Part shown: one piece after another, positions 35,834 through 44,913 of the stretch | Numbering within the stretch: the stretch's first letter is position 1 | How the letters are laid out: every line of letters begins with the position of its first letter | NCBI GenBank assembly: GCA_015179025.1 | Contig: WHUX01000047.1 | Span: 62,001-126,000 of the forward strand | Direction of reading: 5' to 3' | DNA length: 64,000 nucleotides | From: Terfezia claveryi | Taxonomy: Eukaryota; Ascomycota; Pezizomycetes; Pezizales; Pezizaceae | Translations under genes and position numbers: made by a program | The notes under the pieces: model-generated | Seen by the model: the letters and a program-made list of their open reading frames with translations, nothing else | Databases searched by the model: none | What the model was told of the DNA's origin: nothing

Positions 35834-35861
35834 AAACTATAGGTGCACGTAACCTATAGTT
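35834..35861. repeat. 11-bp-arm palindrome
   Basis: AAACTATAGGT (35834-35844) is the exact inverse complement of ACCTATAGTTT (35851-35861), with a 6-nt loop. It lies about 75 bp left of the Fot1-type transposon. It may be the footprint of another element. Confidence 0.7.
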
Positions 35862-35937
35862 TCTGCTTGAGTATTTCTTGCTCGCATATTATAATATATT
35901 GTCGCTCTAGTTGTAGAAGGTAAGCCCGTCGGGCCTA

Positions 35938-38168
35938 GTATCATATATGGCGTAACGATCGACAACCACGTGACGATCGCTTTTTCATACCCCCGCACGG
36001 ATATCATTGTCGGCACTAGCCAAACCGATATCATCAACACAATGCCACCAAAAACCTCTAAAAGATAAGAGAGCTACAACTAGAGCTCAAGTTGCATGAT
36101 TCGCAACTAACACGAGCAATGGACTATGCTCGCAAGCACCCCAAGGAGTCTAAGGCTAAAGTAGCCAAGGCATTCGGAGTTAATCCTACCACACTACGAC
36201 GGAGGTGCCAGGGGGTACAAGCACCACGATCTAAAGCTCGGAAATCGCAGCAACTTCTCACTGCTGGTGAAGAGGAAGCGGTAGTTGACTGGTGTGGAAG
36301 GATGAGCGACCTTTACTTCCCTGTCATAATACTAATGCTAGTGTCGATGGCTATCCGGATTCTGCAAGCTCGCAGTCCTAAAGAGAAAATCATTCCTGGC
36401 GTCCATTGGGCTAGGCGTTTCCTTTCCCGACACCCCAAGATTGAGCTCAAGTATTGTCAATATTTGGAGAAGTCTCGAGCTAAAGTTGCTGCAACATTAG
36501 AGGAGCAAGCCAAATGGTATCGTACGCTGCGGAGTCTCATGCGGCAGTACAAAATCAAGCCCGAATACCTATGGAACTGCGATGAAAAGGGCATTATCAT
36601 AGGCTTGGCAGTTGGTCGACAAAAGGCAATAGTGCGTGCTAATGCCAATAGCCGCAGTAAAGTTGTATTAACTGATGGAAATCGAGAGTTTTGCTCCTCA
36701 CTGGAGAGTATCAGTGCTACAGGTTACGTGATACCACCATTTGTTGTATGGGCGAATAAGGTTCATTGTGATGGATAGTATATCACTGGTGATACAAGGC
36801 CTGCAACCTTTACTCGGTCACCTAGTGGCTATATAGATGATGATCTAGGCTTAGATTATATATCTAAGCATTTTGACCCCTATACAACACCCCCGGACCC
36901 CTCTATTTGGCGTATGCTTATTGTGGATGGCCATAGCAGCCATGTTGCTTACCCTGTTGTTGAATATGGTCTTGACCATGGTATTGTCATATATTGTCTT
37001 CCACCGCATTCAACACACCTAATGCAGCCTCTAGATGTAGCATTTTTTGGACCCCTGTCACGAGCCTACCGCACCGCCCTCCAGGACTTCATATATTACA
37101 ATCCTGGCAAGCCGTTTGGTAAGCCGGAGTTCTGGGATTGCTTCTGCATTGCGCGTGATCAAGCACTTATCAAATCGAATATTATTAGTGGATTTGAAGC
37201 CACTGGAATATGGCCACTCCGACCGGAGGAGGTGCTTGATTGAGTTGCTGCTGCTAGTGCTACTGCTAGTTTGGACCCCCCCACTCTCTCAACCCCAGTT
37301 AAGGTGGCTAGCATGCGGTCAACCCTCTCAAAATTAACCATGACCCCCCACTCAAGAGCAACTATCAATGAAGGGCTCAATTATCTTGAAAAGAGAGTTA
37401 TTCGGTGCCAGGTTATCGACCCTTTCTCCCAAGAGCTCAAACAGCTTCGTAATGGCAAGGCGGTAAAGCCTCGATCAACAAAGCGAATCCAGGGCCCCCG
37501 AACTCTCAATCGAGCCTATATTAAGGGTGAAAAAGCATGAATTGCAACTGCTAAAGCTCTCGAGGCTGATAAGGCTACAAACCGAAAAGCACGGAGGTTG
37601 GCTAAAGAAGAGAAAGCCAAGGTAGCAAAGGAAGTACCTGTGGTATCAAAAAGCACAAGGGGGGGTGCTCAGGGTGCTAGGGGGCGTGGCCGCAGGAATA
37701 TAGCTCGATCAAGAGCCACAAAACGCTTGAAGTTTGATGCCGAGGGGGCCGATTTGCGTAGGTTGGAAAATGCAATGTCATTTATGACACTTTGTGGTAG
37801 GTACAGCCCTATATCCACCAAACCACTTAAGCTGATACTAATGGATCTAATAGAAAGAACATATGGGGAGCCTACGGCTGCTAGTAGAGGTCGTGGTAGG
37901 CCCCGTGGTCGGGGTGGTCGGGGTGGTCGTAGTAGAGGGGGGGTTATAGAAGGTATTGAGCATTTGATATCTATAGCGGATTCAGGGTAAATTTTGGTAT
38001 ATTGGGAGTATGATATTTGTTTTTTTTGAGTTATTTTAGCCTATATTTATTGTTTTTATTGCCGGGATATCGCAAGGGTTGGTGGATATATTAAGTGATT
38101 ACTGCATTGGGGGTAGGGGATAATGTCGATCGTCACGTGGTTGTCGATCGTTACGCCATATATGATAC
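35938..38168 (+). mobile_element. Fot1/pogo-type DNA transposon, inactivated
   Basis: The element is 2231 bp with perfect 42-bp terminal inverted repeats (35938-35979 and 38127-38168, starting GTATCATATATGGCG). It is flanked by TA at 35936-35937 and 38169-38170, the target duplication expected for Tc1/mariner/pogo. One transposase gene fills most of it. The intact repeats suggest it could still be moved if a matching transposase were supplied by another copy. Confidence 0.92.
36042..37990 (+). pseudogene. DDE transposase (DD35D), broken
   Basis: Apart from the first codons, one reading frame runs the whole length. An N-terminal helix-turn-helix region (KESKAKVAKAFGVNPTTLRRR) is followed by a CENP-B-like second DNA-binding part (GVHWARRFLSRHP). 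The catalytic triad follows: Asp in NCDEKG (36581), Asp in VDGHSSH (36926) and Asp in QPLDVAFFGPL (37034). The last two are 35 residues apart, as in Fot1/pogo enzymes. The C-terminus is Lys/Arg-rich with an RGRGRPRGRGG tail. Defects are a one-base frameshift after the likely ATG at 36042, an early TAA near 36059, TAG at 36776, TGA at 37241 and TGA at 37538. All the stops could come from C-to-T changes (CAA, CAG or CGA codons). The element is dead but young-looking. Confidence 0.9.
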
Positions 38169-39083
38169 TATAACTTGTTATTGGAACATAGAGGGAGGTA
38201 GACCCGTATAGGGTCTAGAATATAGCAGCTCAATATTTTAATTATTGATATGTAATTACATGTCTGTGTCTCTATACCTGATCTTGCTTAAATGCTTCTC
38301 AGCCCGGTGATGTCAACCCCATTAGTCTCGTATGGGCTTGTGGTGTCAGTGCTGGAAGCCGCCTCTTCGGCTTTGACAGTAGTGCTAGGACTGGACTTTG
38401 AAGAACTCACAATCCCTGAAAGATTCTGCCCACACTGAGCACGAAACTATCAAAGCTTGTAGCATGTACAGTAAGTACTTAATTACTACACCCCTACTGA
38501 TACTTTCAGAGGAGGTCTAGGAAAGCCAGAGTAGTTTTGTACGGACTCGGATACCGCTGGAAGTTGTAGCCAGTGCTACTTATTCTCCTCAATTGCCATA
38601 TTTCCCTATAACTGGGCCCCTTGAACTCAAGATGTCGATTAGATTCTTGTTCCTCTAGTGACCTAGCAAGGGATAAGCGGGTTAAAGGGGACTCATGTAA
38701 GTACAAATGTTCTTGCTTCTTACCTATGGGCTCTAATACTCAGTGCATTCACAAGAGATGATCGCTTCCTGCTTCTAGGCACTGATGGATGTATTCAGGC
38801 TGCTGAGGTAACCTACTACTGCTACTGTAGTAGTCGAAGCTGTATGCAAGGGAACTGTACGTGCCCTTCTGAGCAGCAAGGTGAGGGCTTGGGGTGGTGG
38901 ACGCGCTGACAGCGAGTTTTCGTATATGGACCCGTATTCGTACCTAACATTCGGATACTATTCTCAAGATGCTAGATTAGGTAGTGCTTAATCAAGAGGC
39001 TGCGGAGCGGGAATACTGGTACTTACCTAATTTGCAGCTTGTGTTAACATCGGTGACCTGTTCATATCCGGTTTTGAAGGCGT
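38169..39083. other. No gene identified
   Basis: Short unsupported frames only. The region is otherwise unremarkable. Confidence 0.5.
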
Positions 39084-39111
39084 AGTCTGGTTCCGCCACG
39101 TGTGCTGTATA

Positions 39112-40233
39112 TATATATATATTTTTTTTTTAATACTTAATACTCCTATGCAGCCCCGTTAGGGGGGCTATGAGGAGCCACACGGAAACCCGGTGGATTC
39201 AAGGGAGAGGCAAGTTAATCTGCCAGACCCACGCGAGATAAATACATAGAACAAATCCGGAAGAGGCCCCATGCTGTCACTAACGGACTAGCCGATGACC
39301 CGAAGGCCTGACTGAGCCTCGGTCCCTAAACTCATGAACTGTAAGAGACGCAAAAGAAAGATGAACTAGTGAACTGGAAATAAAGGGGACTCGTAATAGT
39401 TGAAACTGGTGAACTAGGACAAAGGGAACTCGTGAAAATTGGCGACAGCCTCCCCCTAAGTAAGCTCGTGGAATAGTAGGCCGAAGAAGGCCTCCGTGGC
39501 CTCATATGTCTCCTCTTCCTCCTTTCTCCATTCCGGCTTGTCGAGCTCCTCCCAACTTCTCTTCTCTCCCAACAGGGTCCTCCGGGGGCGGTTGAAGCGT
39601 GGACAGCTGAAGACGATGTGCTCGCCTGTCTCGAAGGGATGTCCGCACGCGCACTCTGCTGACTCCGCTTTGCCAATGTGATGGAGCCAGCTCTTTTGCG
39701 GACCTCTGTTCGTTCTTAGCCACGTATAGGCTGATAGGGCCTGCCGGCCCCATTCTACTCTCCTGATTCCGTATCCAGCTCTGGTTCTCGCTTCCTTGCG
39801 GGTGGCTTTGGAGGATGCGCGGAGACCCCCTTCTGTTGTCGTCTGTTTGTGGCCTGTGACTTCTCCCAGATGGGATTGGAAGCAAGCAATCCGGTCCGCT
39901 TTCTCATTCCCCGGGATGCCAAGGTGGCTCCTAACCCATGCCAGCTGGAGGTCTCTGTGTGGGTTGGAGACCAGTTGAGCCTTGATTTCTCTCTCGATGC
40001 CAGAGCGGGGAGGGGAGCCTGTGCTCATGTTGCATACTGCTTTAATTGCCGTTTGTGAATCCGAGAGGATGGTTAGCATGTCTGCAACTTCAGTACTCAA
40101 AGCTAGTTGCATTGCAAAGAGTTCGCCATCTGCTACTGTGGCGTGGTCTCCCAGGAACCCCCCGTAGTCCTCAGGAGGGTTCCCTGTCCGGTCTTCACTG
40201 TAGACTCCACTTGCCACCACTCCTTTCCGTCCT
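39112..40233 (-). mobile_element. LINE copy, 5'-truncated, with TSD
   Basis: The insert is about 1.12 kb with poly-A (T-run) at its left end. It is flanked by a perfect 14-bp repeat, ACGTGTGCTGTATA (39098-39111 and 40234-40247). It has an open RNase H to zinc-knuckle frame (39456 up to about 40222). The 3' UTR contains the family landmarks (CCGTTAGGGGGGCTATGAGG on the plus strand). The coding end is unbroken, so the insertion is probably recent. Confidence 0.92.
39456..40233 (-). pseudogene. LINE RNase H plus zinc knuckle (open, truncated)
   Basis: The minus-strand frame begins inside the RNase H domain because of 5' truncation. It has DYGGFLGDHATVADGEL (Glu), ILSDSQTAIKAV (Asp), WVRSHLGIPGNEKADRIA (His and last Asp), then HALSAYTWLRT-like helices, here QALSAYTWLRT. 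The CACGHPFETGEHIVFSC knuckle and an acidic tail (WRKEEEETYEATEAFF) follow. There is no internal stop. The first catalytic Asp and the whole reverse transcriptase are missing, so it is not autonomous. Residues upstream of about 40233 come from the host flank. Confidence 0.88.
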
Positions 40234-40247
40234 ACGTGTGCTGTATA

Positions 40248-40858
40248 GGTACAATGGATAGCATAGAGGCGCAACCAGACTGCGTAAAGAGTGCCCTCGG
40301 GTGAGGCTCGTGATCTGGGTTTCAATCCCAGCTGGACCAATATTTTTGCCACTCTTTTACTTCACCGCCCATACTTTAAAGGTATTTGAGGCTCTGGTAT
40401 AGCATATAGGTATGGTACATACAGAAAGCAGCAATGCATCGCCTCGTTACTGGTTCTCCTGGCTGCAGGCTCGAGACGAGAAGCCATAGATTTTGAGGTC
40501 ATTCCTGAAGGCTACAACATGTAGAACAAATTCAAAGGAAAGGAAAACAACTATGACTGCGTGGCAGTGTGGCGTGAGTCTTAGGTCCATGTTCTGGACA
40601 CCTCTCGATAACTCAGTATTCGCGAGGGCCCCGTGGGAGCAAGTTGTATTGCCTAAAGGGGTAAAAAAAATAATAACTGGTAGATTTCCTCTAGGAGGGG
40701 CTTGTGCCACCAGACTAGGTAGATTTATGAGGCTCGTCACTTGCATACCTCTATTAAAATACACGAGTTGGGAATAGCAAAAAAAAATCGGAAAATAGGC
40801 AATGAAGATTAAACAAATTGGCTGGTAACATGAATAGTATGTATTATGAATATCTCCA
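40248..40858. other. No gene; repeat motif and tRNA-like scrap
   Basis: A copy of the GTCTGG-type motif lies at 40685-40719 (minus-strand sense, TAGTCTGGTGGCACAAGCC). A stem-loop resembling a tRNA T-arm (CTGGG...CCCAG) lies near 40315-40331, but no full cloverleaf can be built. No gene is seen. Confidence 0.5.
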
Positions 40859-40867
40859 TGAGACTTA

Positions 40868-41765
40868 TTTTTTATTTTTTTATTTTTAAATACTTGTTAC
40901 TCTTATTCGGTCCCAGTAAGGGGACCATGAAGAGCCACCCGGAAGCCCGGGTGGATTCAGGACAAGGCAAGTTAATCTGCCAGGTCCGGCGCGCAGAAAG
41001 CAATGAAGATAGATACATATGTAAAGGGAAATCATAGGGCAGAGGGCCTCCATACTGTCATTAACCGCCAATGGCAGATGACCCCAAGATGCCTGACTGA
41101 GGCCCCTACCAGAAACCGACTGAAAGTGTCAAAATACCAACAGAAGAACAAAAGACGTGTGTGTAAAAGGGAACGTGAGTGCTACCGGCCAGTTAAGGCC
41201 AGCCCATTCTAGCGTGAATGGATATTCAGTCCCTCCCTGTCTTTCTTTCCAACCCCCGACGGCAAGTCCAGCTCCCGACGGCAACGGCATCTCTCGACGG
41301 CAACGGCATCCTCCTCTTTATCCTCTACCGTGTCCCCTTCCGACCATCCATCTATATACGAAGCTAAAGAAAGCTTCTACCGCGACCCAACTGTCCCCCT
41401 CCTCCTCTTCTACCCATATTGGGAGATCGAGGTCTTCCCAGTCTTTGATACTGCCTAGGGCTTGTCGTTGGGCTGAGAGGAGGGGGCAGTCAAAGGTAAG
41501 GTGAGCCCCATCCTGAAAATGGTGTCCGCATGAGCAGTCGCTTGAGTCTGCTTTGCCGATCTTGTGAAGCCAGGATCGTTGGGGACCTTTTCTGTACGGC
41601 ACCATGTGTAAGCGGAGAGGGCATGAAAGCCCGTTGCTGTGCGTGCTTGGCTTCTTATAGCCTTTGACGCTTGTCTGATGCCTCCCTCTGTAAAGAGTGA
41701 GTCCAGTGAGGAGACCTGGCCTAAGGCGGAGGAGAAGGAGGCGAGTCGGTCTGCCTTCTCATCAG
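40868..41765 (-). mobile_element. LINE copy, 5'-truncated
   Basis: Poly-A (T-run) lies at the left end, with a 9-bp direct repeat, TGAGACTTA, at 40859-40867 and 41766-41774. The coding end at 41318-41605 has the knuckle CSCGHHFQDGAHLTFDCP and an acidic tail (WVEEEEGDSW). Upstream RNase H-linker remnants are frameshifted. This copy belongs to the same subfamily as 24377-26573 (HHxQDGxHL knuckle and TTACTGGGACC-type tail). Confidence 0.82.
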
Positions 41766-41774
41766 TGAGACTTA

Positions 41775-42599
41775 GATGAAGTCGTCTGCGGCTCGGGACT
41801 TAGATGAAGGTTTGTTGAAAGACTGATCCCGCAGATTCCAATAATCGAGGAATGAGGGGGTTTCATGAGATGAAGACAGCCAGAAAGCCTTCCCGGACTA
41901 CCTAGGTACGAGTCGTAACCAGTATCACACTGATGACAGTTCCCCCAGCCAGAGTACTATCGTGCGTAATGGTTCCACATCCGGTCCGCCAAACAGTCTC
42001 GGGCGCGTACTGACTTGTCTGGCCTGTTTAGGGTGTCTGTGGCAGTGTCTGCCTCATTGTCAGTTCTTTAACTATCTCAAAGAACGAGATCTAGAACCTA
42101 CAGTTTCCAAGGATCTTGCCAAAAAAGAATCGCAAGTCCAAAGCCACGACGCTGAGCCCGCATCTGCAAGCTGCCCTATGCCAATGTTCTCTAAAGATAC
42201 GACATAAAGTTGCAAAGGACTGTGGGTACGCTACTAGGAGGCGCAATGACTCTCCCGCTGACGCAAACGGCACTAACAGCACAGTTATCAGCTGCTGTAG
42301 CTGAAGCAGAACAATACCTAGTGTCTTTAGAAAAGAGCTGCCAGTTGTTTGAAGAGATGGCAGTTTTGGGCGGCTAGGAGTTGGGGAGGACATGGGCCGA
42401 CTGGGCCACAATATATATCTTGAATCTGTCAACAGGAGAGATCCCTGGATCAGCTACTATAAAGAATATTGCACCTCGGCTAGGTCTTAAGATCAAGACT
42501 GTTTCGACACGGTAGATGGATGTAGACTCGTACTGTACCGATGGATGTACCGTATCTTGAAACAGTACTCAACTTTACCTTGTCCTAGGCAAACTCATC
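41775..42599. other. No gene identified
   Basis: Frames on both strands at 42091-42432 overlap and resemble nothing known. No other feature. Confidence 0.45.
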
Positions 42600-42607
42600 T
42601 TCTTTCT

Positions 42608-42696
42608 AGCCTCCTCATGGTCCCCCTAACCCTAACGTGACCGCATAGGAGTAATGAGTATGTAAAAAAAATTAAAAAAATTAAAAATTAAAAAAA
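42608..42696 (+). mobile_element. Very short LINE 3' tail
   Basis: Only the last 89 bp of a LINE are present: CCTCATGGTCCCC, CGCATAGGAGTAATGAGTATGT, then an A-rich tail broken by TT. An 8-bp direct repeat, TTCTTTCT, lies at 42600-42607 and 42697-42704. Confidence 0.7.
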
Positions 42697-42704
42697 TTCT
42701 TTCT

Positions 42705-43012
42705 TGTGCAAAGGAGTTTTCTCCTTGTGACTTAATATAGTTCTGCGTCCAATTGGTGATGGTGGTGCCTGCCTTCTCGTGGTGGTGGCGCTTCAGTCTT
42801 CCAATGTCTTTGGGAGCTAGGACGATCCCGAGTGCATGAACCATGTTCAACGCCGGAATCACATTACGGTAAAGTTTAGTCTCGAAGTTAGGTATACAGG
42901 CTTCTTGTCTGTTTTCTGGCTAACTCGGACTTCAACAAGTTAAAGGACTGGTTCGTCAGTGAGGGTTGCAACTACTGTAGACTAGGAAATTGGAACACAA
43001 GTATCTCACTTC
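42705..43012. other. No gene identified
   Basis: Gene-free spacer between two LINE insertions. Nothing notable. Confidence 0.5.
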
Positions 43013-43026
43013 TGTGTGTGTGTGCA

Positions 43027-43834
43027 AAAGGCGGATCGGTTCGCAAGTCTACAGTCCCACCTGGGGGAGCTCACGGGCCGCGAACACACAGCAACAGAAG
43101 GAGGGCTCCGCGCAGCCTCCAAAGCCAGACGGAAGGAAACAAGGACAAAAGCGGGTTTCGGGGTAAGAAGAGTGGAGTGGAATCGACACGCCCTGTCAGC
43201 CTACACCTGGTTACGAACAAATAGAGGCCCACAACGGAGCTGGCTCCACCACATCGGCAAGGCGGAATCAGCAACGTGCACATGCGGTCACCCCACCGAG
43301 TCCGGAGAGCACATCGTCTTCGAGTGTCCACGTTTCCTTCGAATACGCAGTAGCTTATTGGGGGGGAGGGGGAGCTGGGAGGAGCTCGACAAATTGGACT
43401 GGAGAAAAGAAGGAGATGGAGAAGAGATATACGAAGCCACGGAAGCCTTTTTCGGACTCCTATACCGTGAGCTTACATAAAGACGGCCGCCGGGGAGAGA
43501 GAGATGGAGAGTTACGAATTTTTCACGAGTCTCTTTTGTTCCAGTTCACATTTTTAGCCTCAGTCTATTAAGTTCTTTATCGGTTTGATGTTCACTCAGT
43601 TTTAGTTCACTATCGGGTTGAGGCTCAGTCAGGTCCATGGACCATCGGCTAGTCCGTTAATGACAGCATGGGGCCTCCTTCCAGTTCTTGTATCTAGTTA
43701 TGCTCAGTTTGCGCGGGGTCTGCAGATTAACTTGCTTTCCCCTTGAATCCACCGGGTTTCCGCGTGGCTCCTCATAGCCCCCCTAACGGGGCTGCATAGG
43801 AGTACTAAGTATTTAAAAAAAAAAAAAAAAAAAA
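43027..43834 (+). mobile_element. LINE copy in a (TG)n tract, with TSD
   Basis: The 808-bp copy is flanked by TGTGTGTGTGTGCA (43013-43026 and 43835-43848) and ends in poly-A. It has an open coding end (to 43480) from the last RNase H residues (KADRFASLQSHLGEL) through the knuckle CTCGHPTESGEHIVFEC to the acidic tail and stop. The 3' UTR has CTCAGTCAGG, GTTAATGACAGC, the AGCCCC/GGGGCT stem-loop and GGAGTACTAAGTATTT. It is close in sequence to the copy at 39112-40233. Confidence 0.9.
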
Positions 43835-43885
43835 TGTGTGTGTGTGCATGTAAGACTATAAGGTGCGAAAATGGCAGATTTTACC

Positions 43886-43915
43886 TAGTCTGGTTGCACA
43901 ACCTCTCGTAGAGAG
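43886..43915 (+). repeat. GTCTGG-type dispersed repeat
   Basis: TAGTCTGGTTGCACAACC is followed by CTCTCGTAGAGAG, a small perfect palindrome. It is a well-preserved copy of the dispersed motif. Confidence 0.7.
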
Positions 43916-43982
43916 ATATTACCCTGAGTTGCTGCGTAATTACTGCATTCTGGTATGGGACTACCTACCACCTGGTGTTTTG

Positions 43983-44068
43983 TAGTCTGGTTGGCACGAG
44001 ACTATTGCAAGACTACCTTGTTGGTAAGTCGGTCTGGGCACGAGAACATAGTCTGGTTGGCACACGAG
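43983..44068 (+). repeat. Tandem GTCTGGTTGGCAC motifs
   Basis: Three close, degenerate copies lie at 43983-44000 (TAGTCTGGTTGGCACGAG), about 44030-44046 (GTCTGGGCACGAGAAC) and 44049-44068 (TAGTCTGGTTGGCACACGAG). Confidence 0.65.
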
Positions 44069-44720
44069 AACACATTGTAGGGCCAACCCGTTTGAGCGGT
44101 CGATTGATAGATAACAATCTACCCCCCAAGGTACCCACTACGGTTGCTCTATACCTCCCTCCCTCCCTCTTTCCCTCCTTCTTTCCTTTCTTCCTTTCTT
44201 TCTTTCTTCCCCACCCAGACAGAAATTTACTTACATTGCTTCGAGTCAGCTCAGCGTGTACAGTGCTACAGATTTCTGCTCTAATGCAATCTTCAAGTTC
44301 ATACCGTTCCCCCTCAACTTCATACCATTATCAAATGCATTACCCCATGCATTTAAGGCCAAAGAGTAAGTTTGCACCTGTTCTGTTTGTCCTGAGACAA
44401 GTTTCCTCTTCTTCAGAACGAAGTTTGCCCATCTTCACCAGTCTTGGCCTGTTCCTCATCTTCACTCCCTCACACAGAACAGGAAAAGCCAATTTGCTAA
44501 TATCTGTTTTCCACCTAATAGGAGATTACGTCGCCACGATGGCACGCAACACGAATACAATATTATTCAGTGTTTGGCCCGAGTCGAGAGGTACCTACTT
44601 TCCTTTTGCTGTGCTTCAAACACAATCACGGGTAGCATACTGACAATCCATCAAACAGAGTCGGCTCTCAACTCATGTAGGGTCGTACCGACATACCCAG
44701 CCCACCACGAACAAGGAAAC
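44069..44720. other. Polypyrimidine tract and possible upstream exon
   Basis: A (CCCT/CTTT)n tract lies at 44152-44211. A frame ending exactly at 44720 before GTAAGT (…HHEQGN) could be an upstream exon of the gene at 44914. A possible acceptor with a GCTAAT-like branch lies near 44520. Both are tentative. Confidence 0.35.
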
Positions 44721-44769
44721 GTAAGTTACACTCCCTTTTTGCAAGTCGTCAACTCCATAACACATCAGA

Positions 44770-44880
44770 TCTTTTTTTTTTTTATTTTTTTAAATATACT
44801 CAGTACCTACTCTCATGCGATCCCAGTAAGGGGACCATGATGAGCCACCCGGAAATCCCGGTGGATTCAGGACAAGGTTG
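44770..44880 (-). mobile_element. LINE 3' tail inside a probable intron
   Basis: T-run at the left and the minus-strand family tail (CTGAATCCACCGGGATTTCC, GGTCCC stem-loop). A 15-bp direct repeat of the form CCATAA(C/T)ACATCAGA flanks it at 44755-44769 and 44881-44895, with one mismatch. It lies between a GTAAGT donor at 44721 and a GCTAAC branch plus TTCTAG acceptor ending at 44913. Confidence 0.8.
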
Positions 44881-44913
44881 CCATAATACATCAGAGCTAA
44901 CTAGAAATTCTAG

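Larger units (their letters stand above)
39084..40281. repeat. GTCTGG palindromic element split by a LINE
   Basis: The left arm AGTCTGGTTCCGCC (39084-39097) and right arm GGCGCAACCAGACT (40268-40281) are inverse complements with one mismatch. When the LINE (39112-40233) and one copy of its 14-bp target duplication are removed, the arms lie about 45 bp apart. This makes a unit of about 72 bp belonging to the dispersed GTCTGG family. Confidence 0.6.

Noticed and set aside
36042..37990. Strong repeat-induced point mutation
   Set aside because: Only about four stop codons fit C-to-T changes and the element is not AT-saturated. The call would need other copies.
40250..40335. A possible second tRNA (GGTACAATGGATAGC plus a CTGGG...CCCAG arm)
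   Set aside because: The T-loop is not consensus, no 5' acceptor strand pairs with CTGGACC, and the anticodon arm cannot be built. It may be a degenerate scrap.
44574..44720. A firm upstream exon for the gene at 44914
   Set aside because: Phase and donor fit, but no clear start codon or single upstream acceptor can be chosen, so it is only mentioned as possible.
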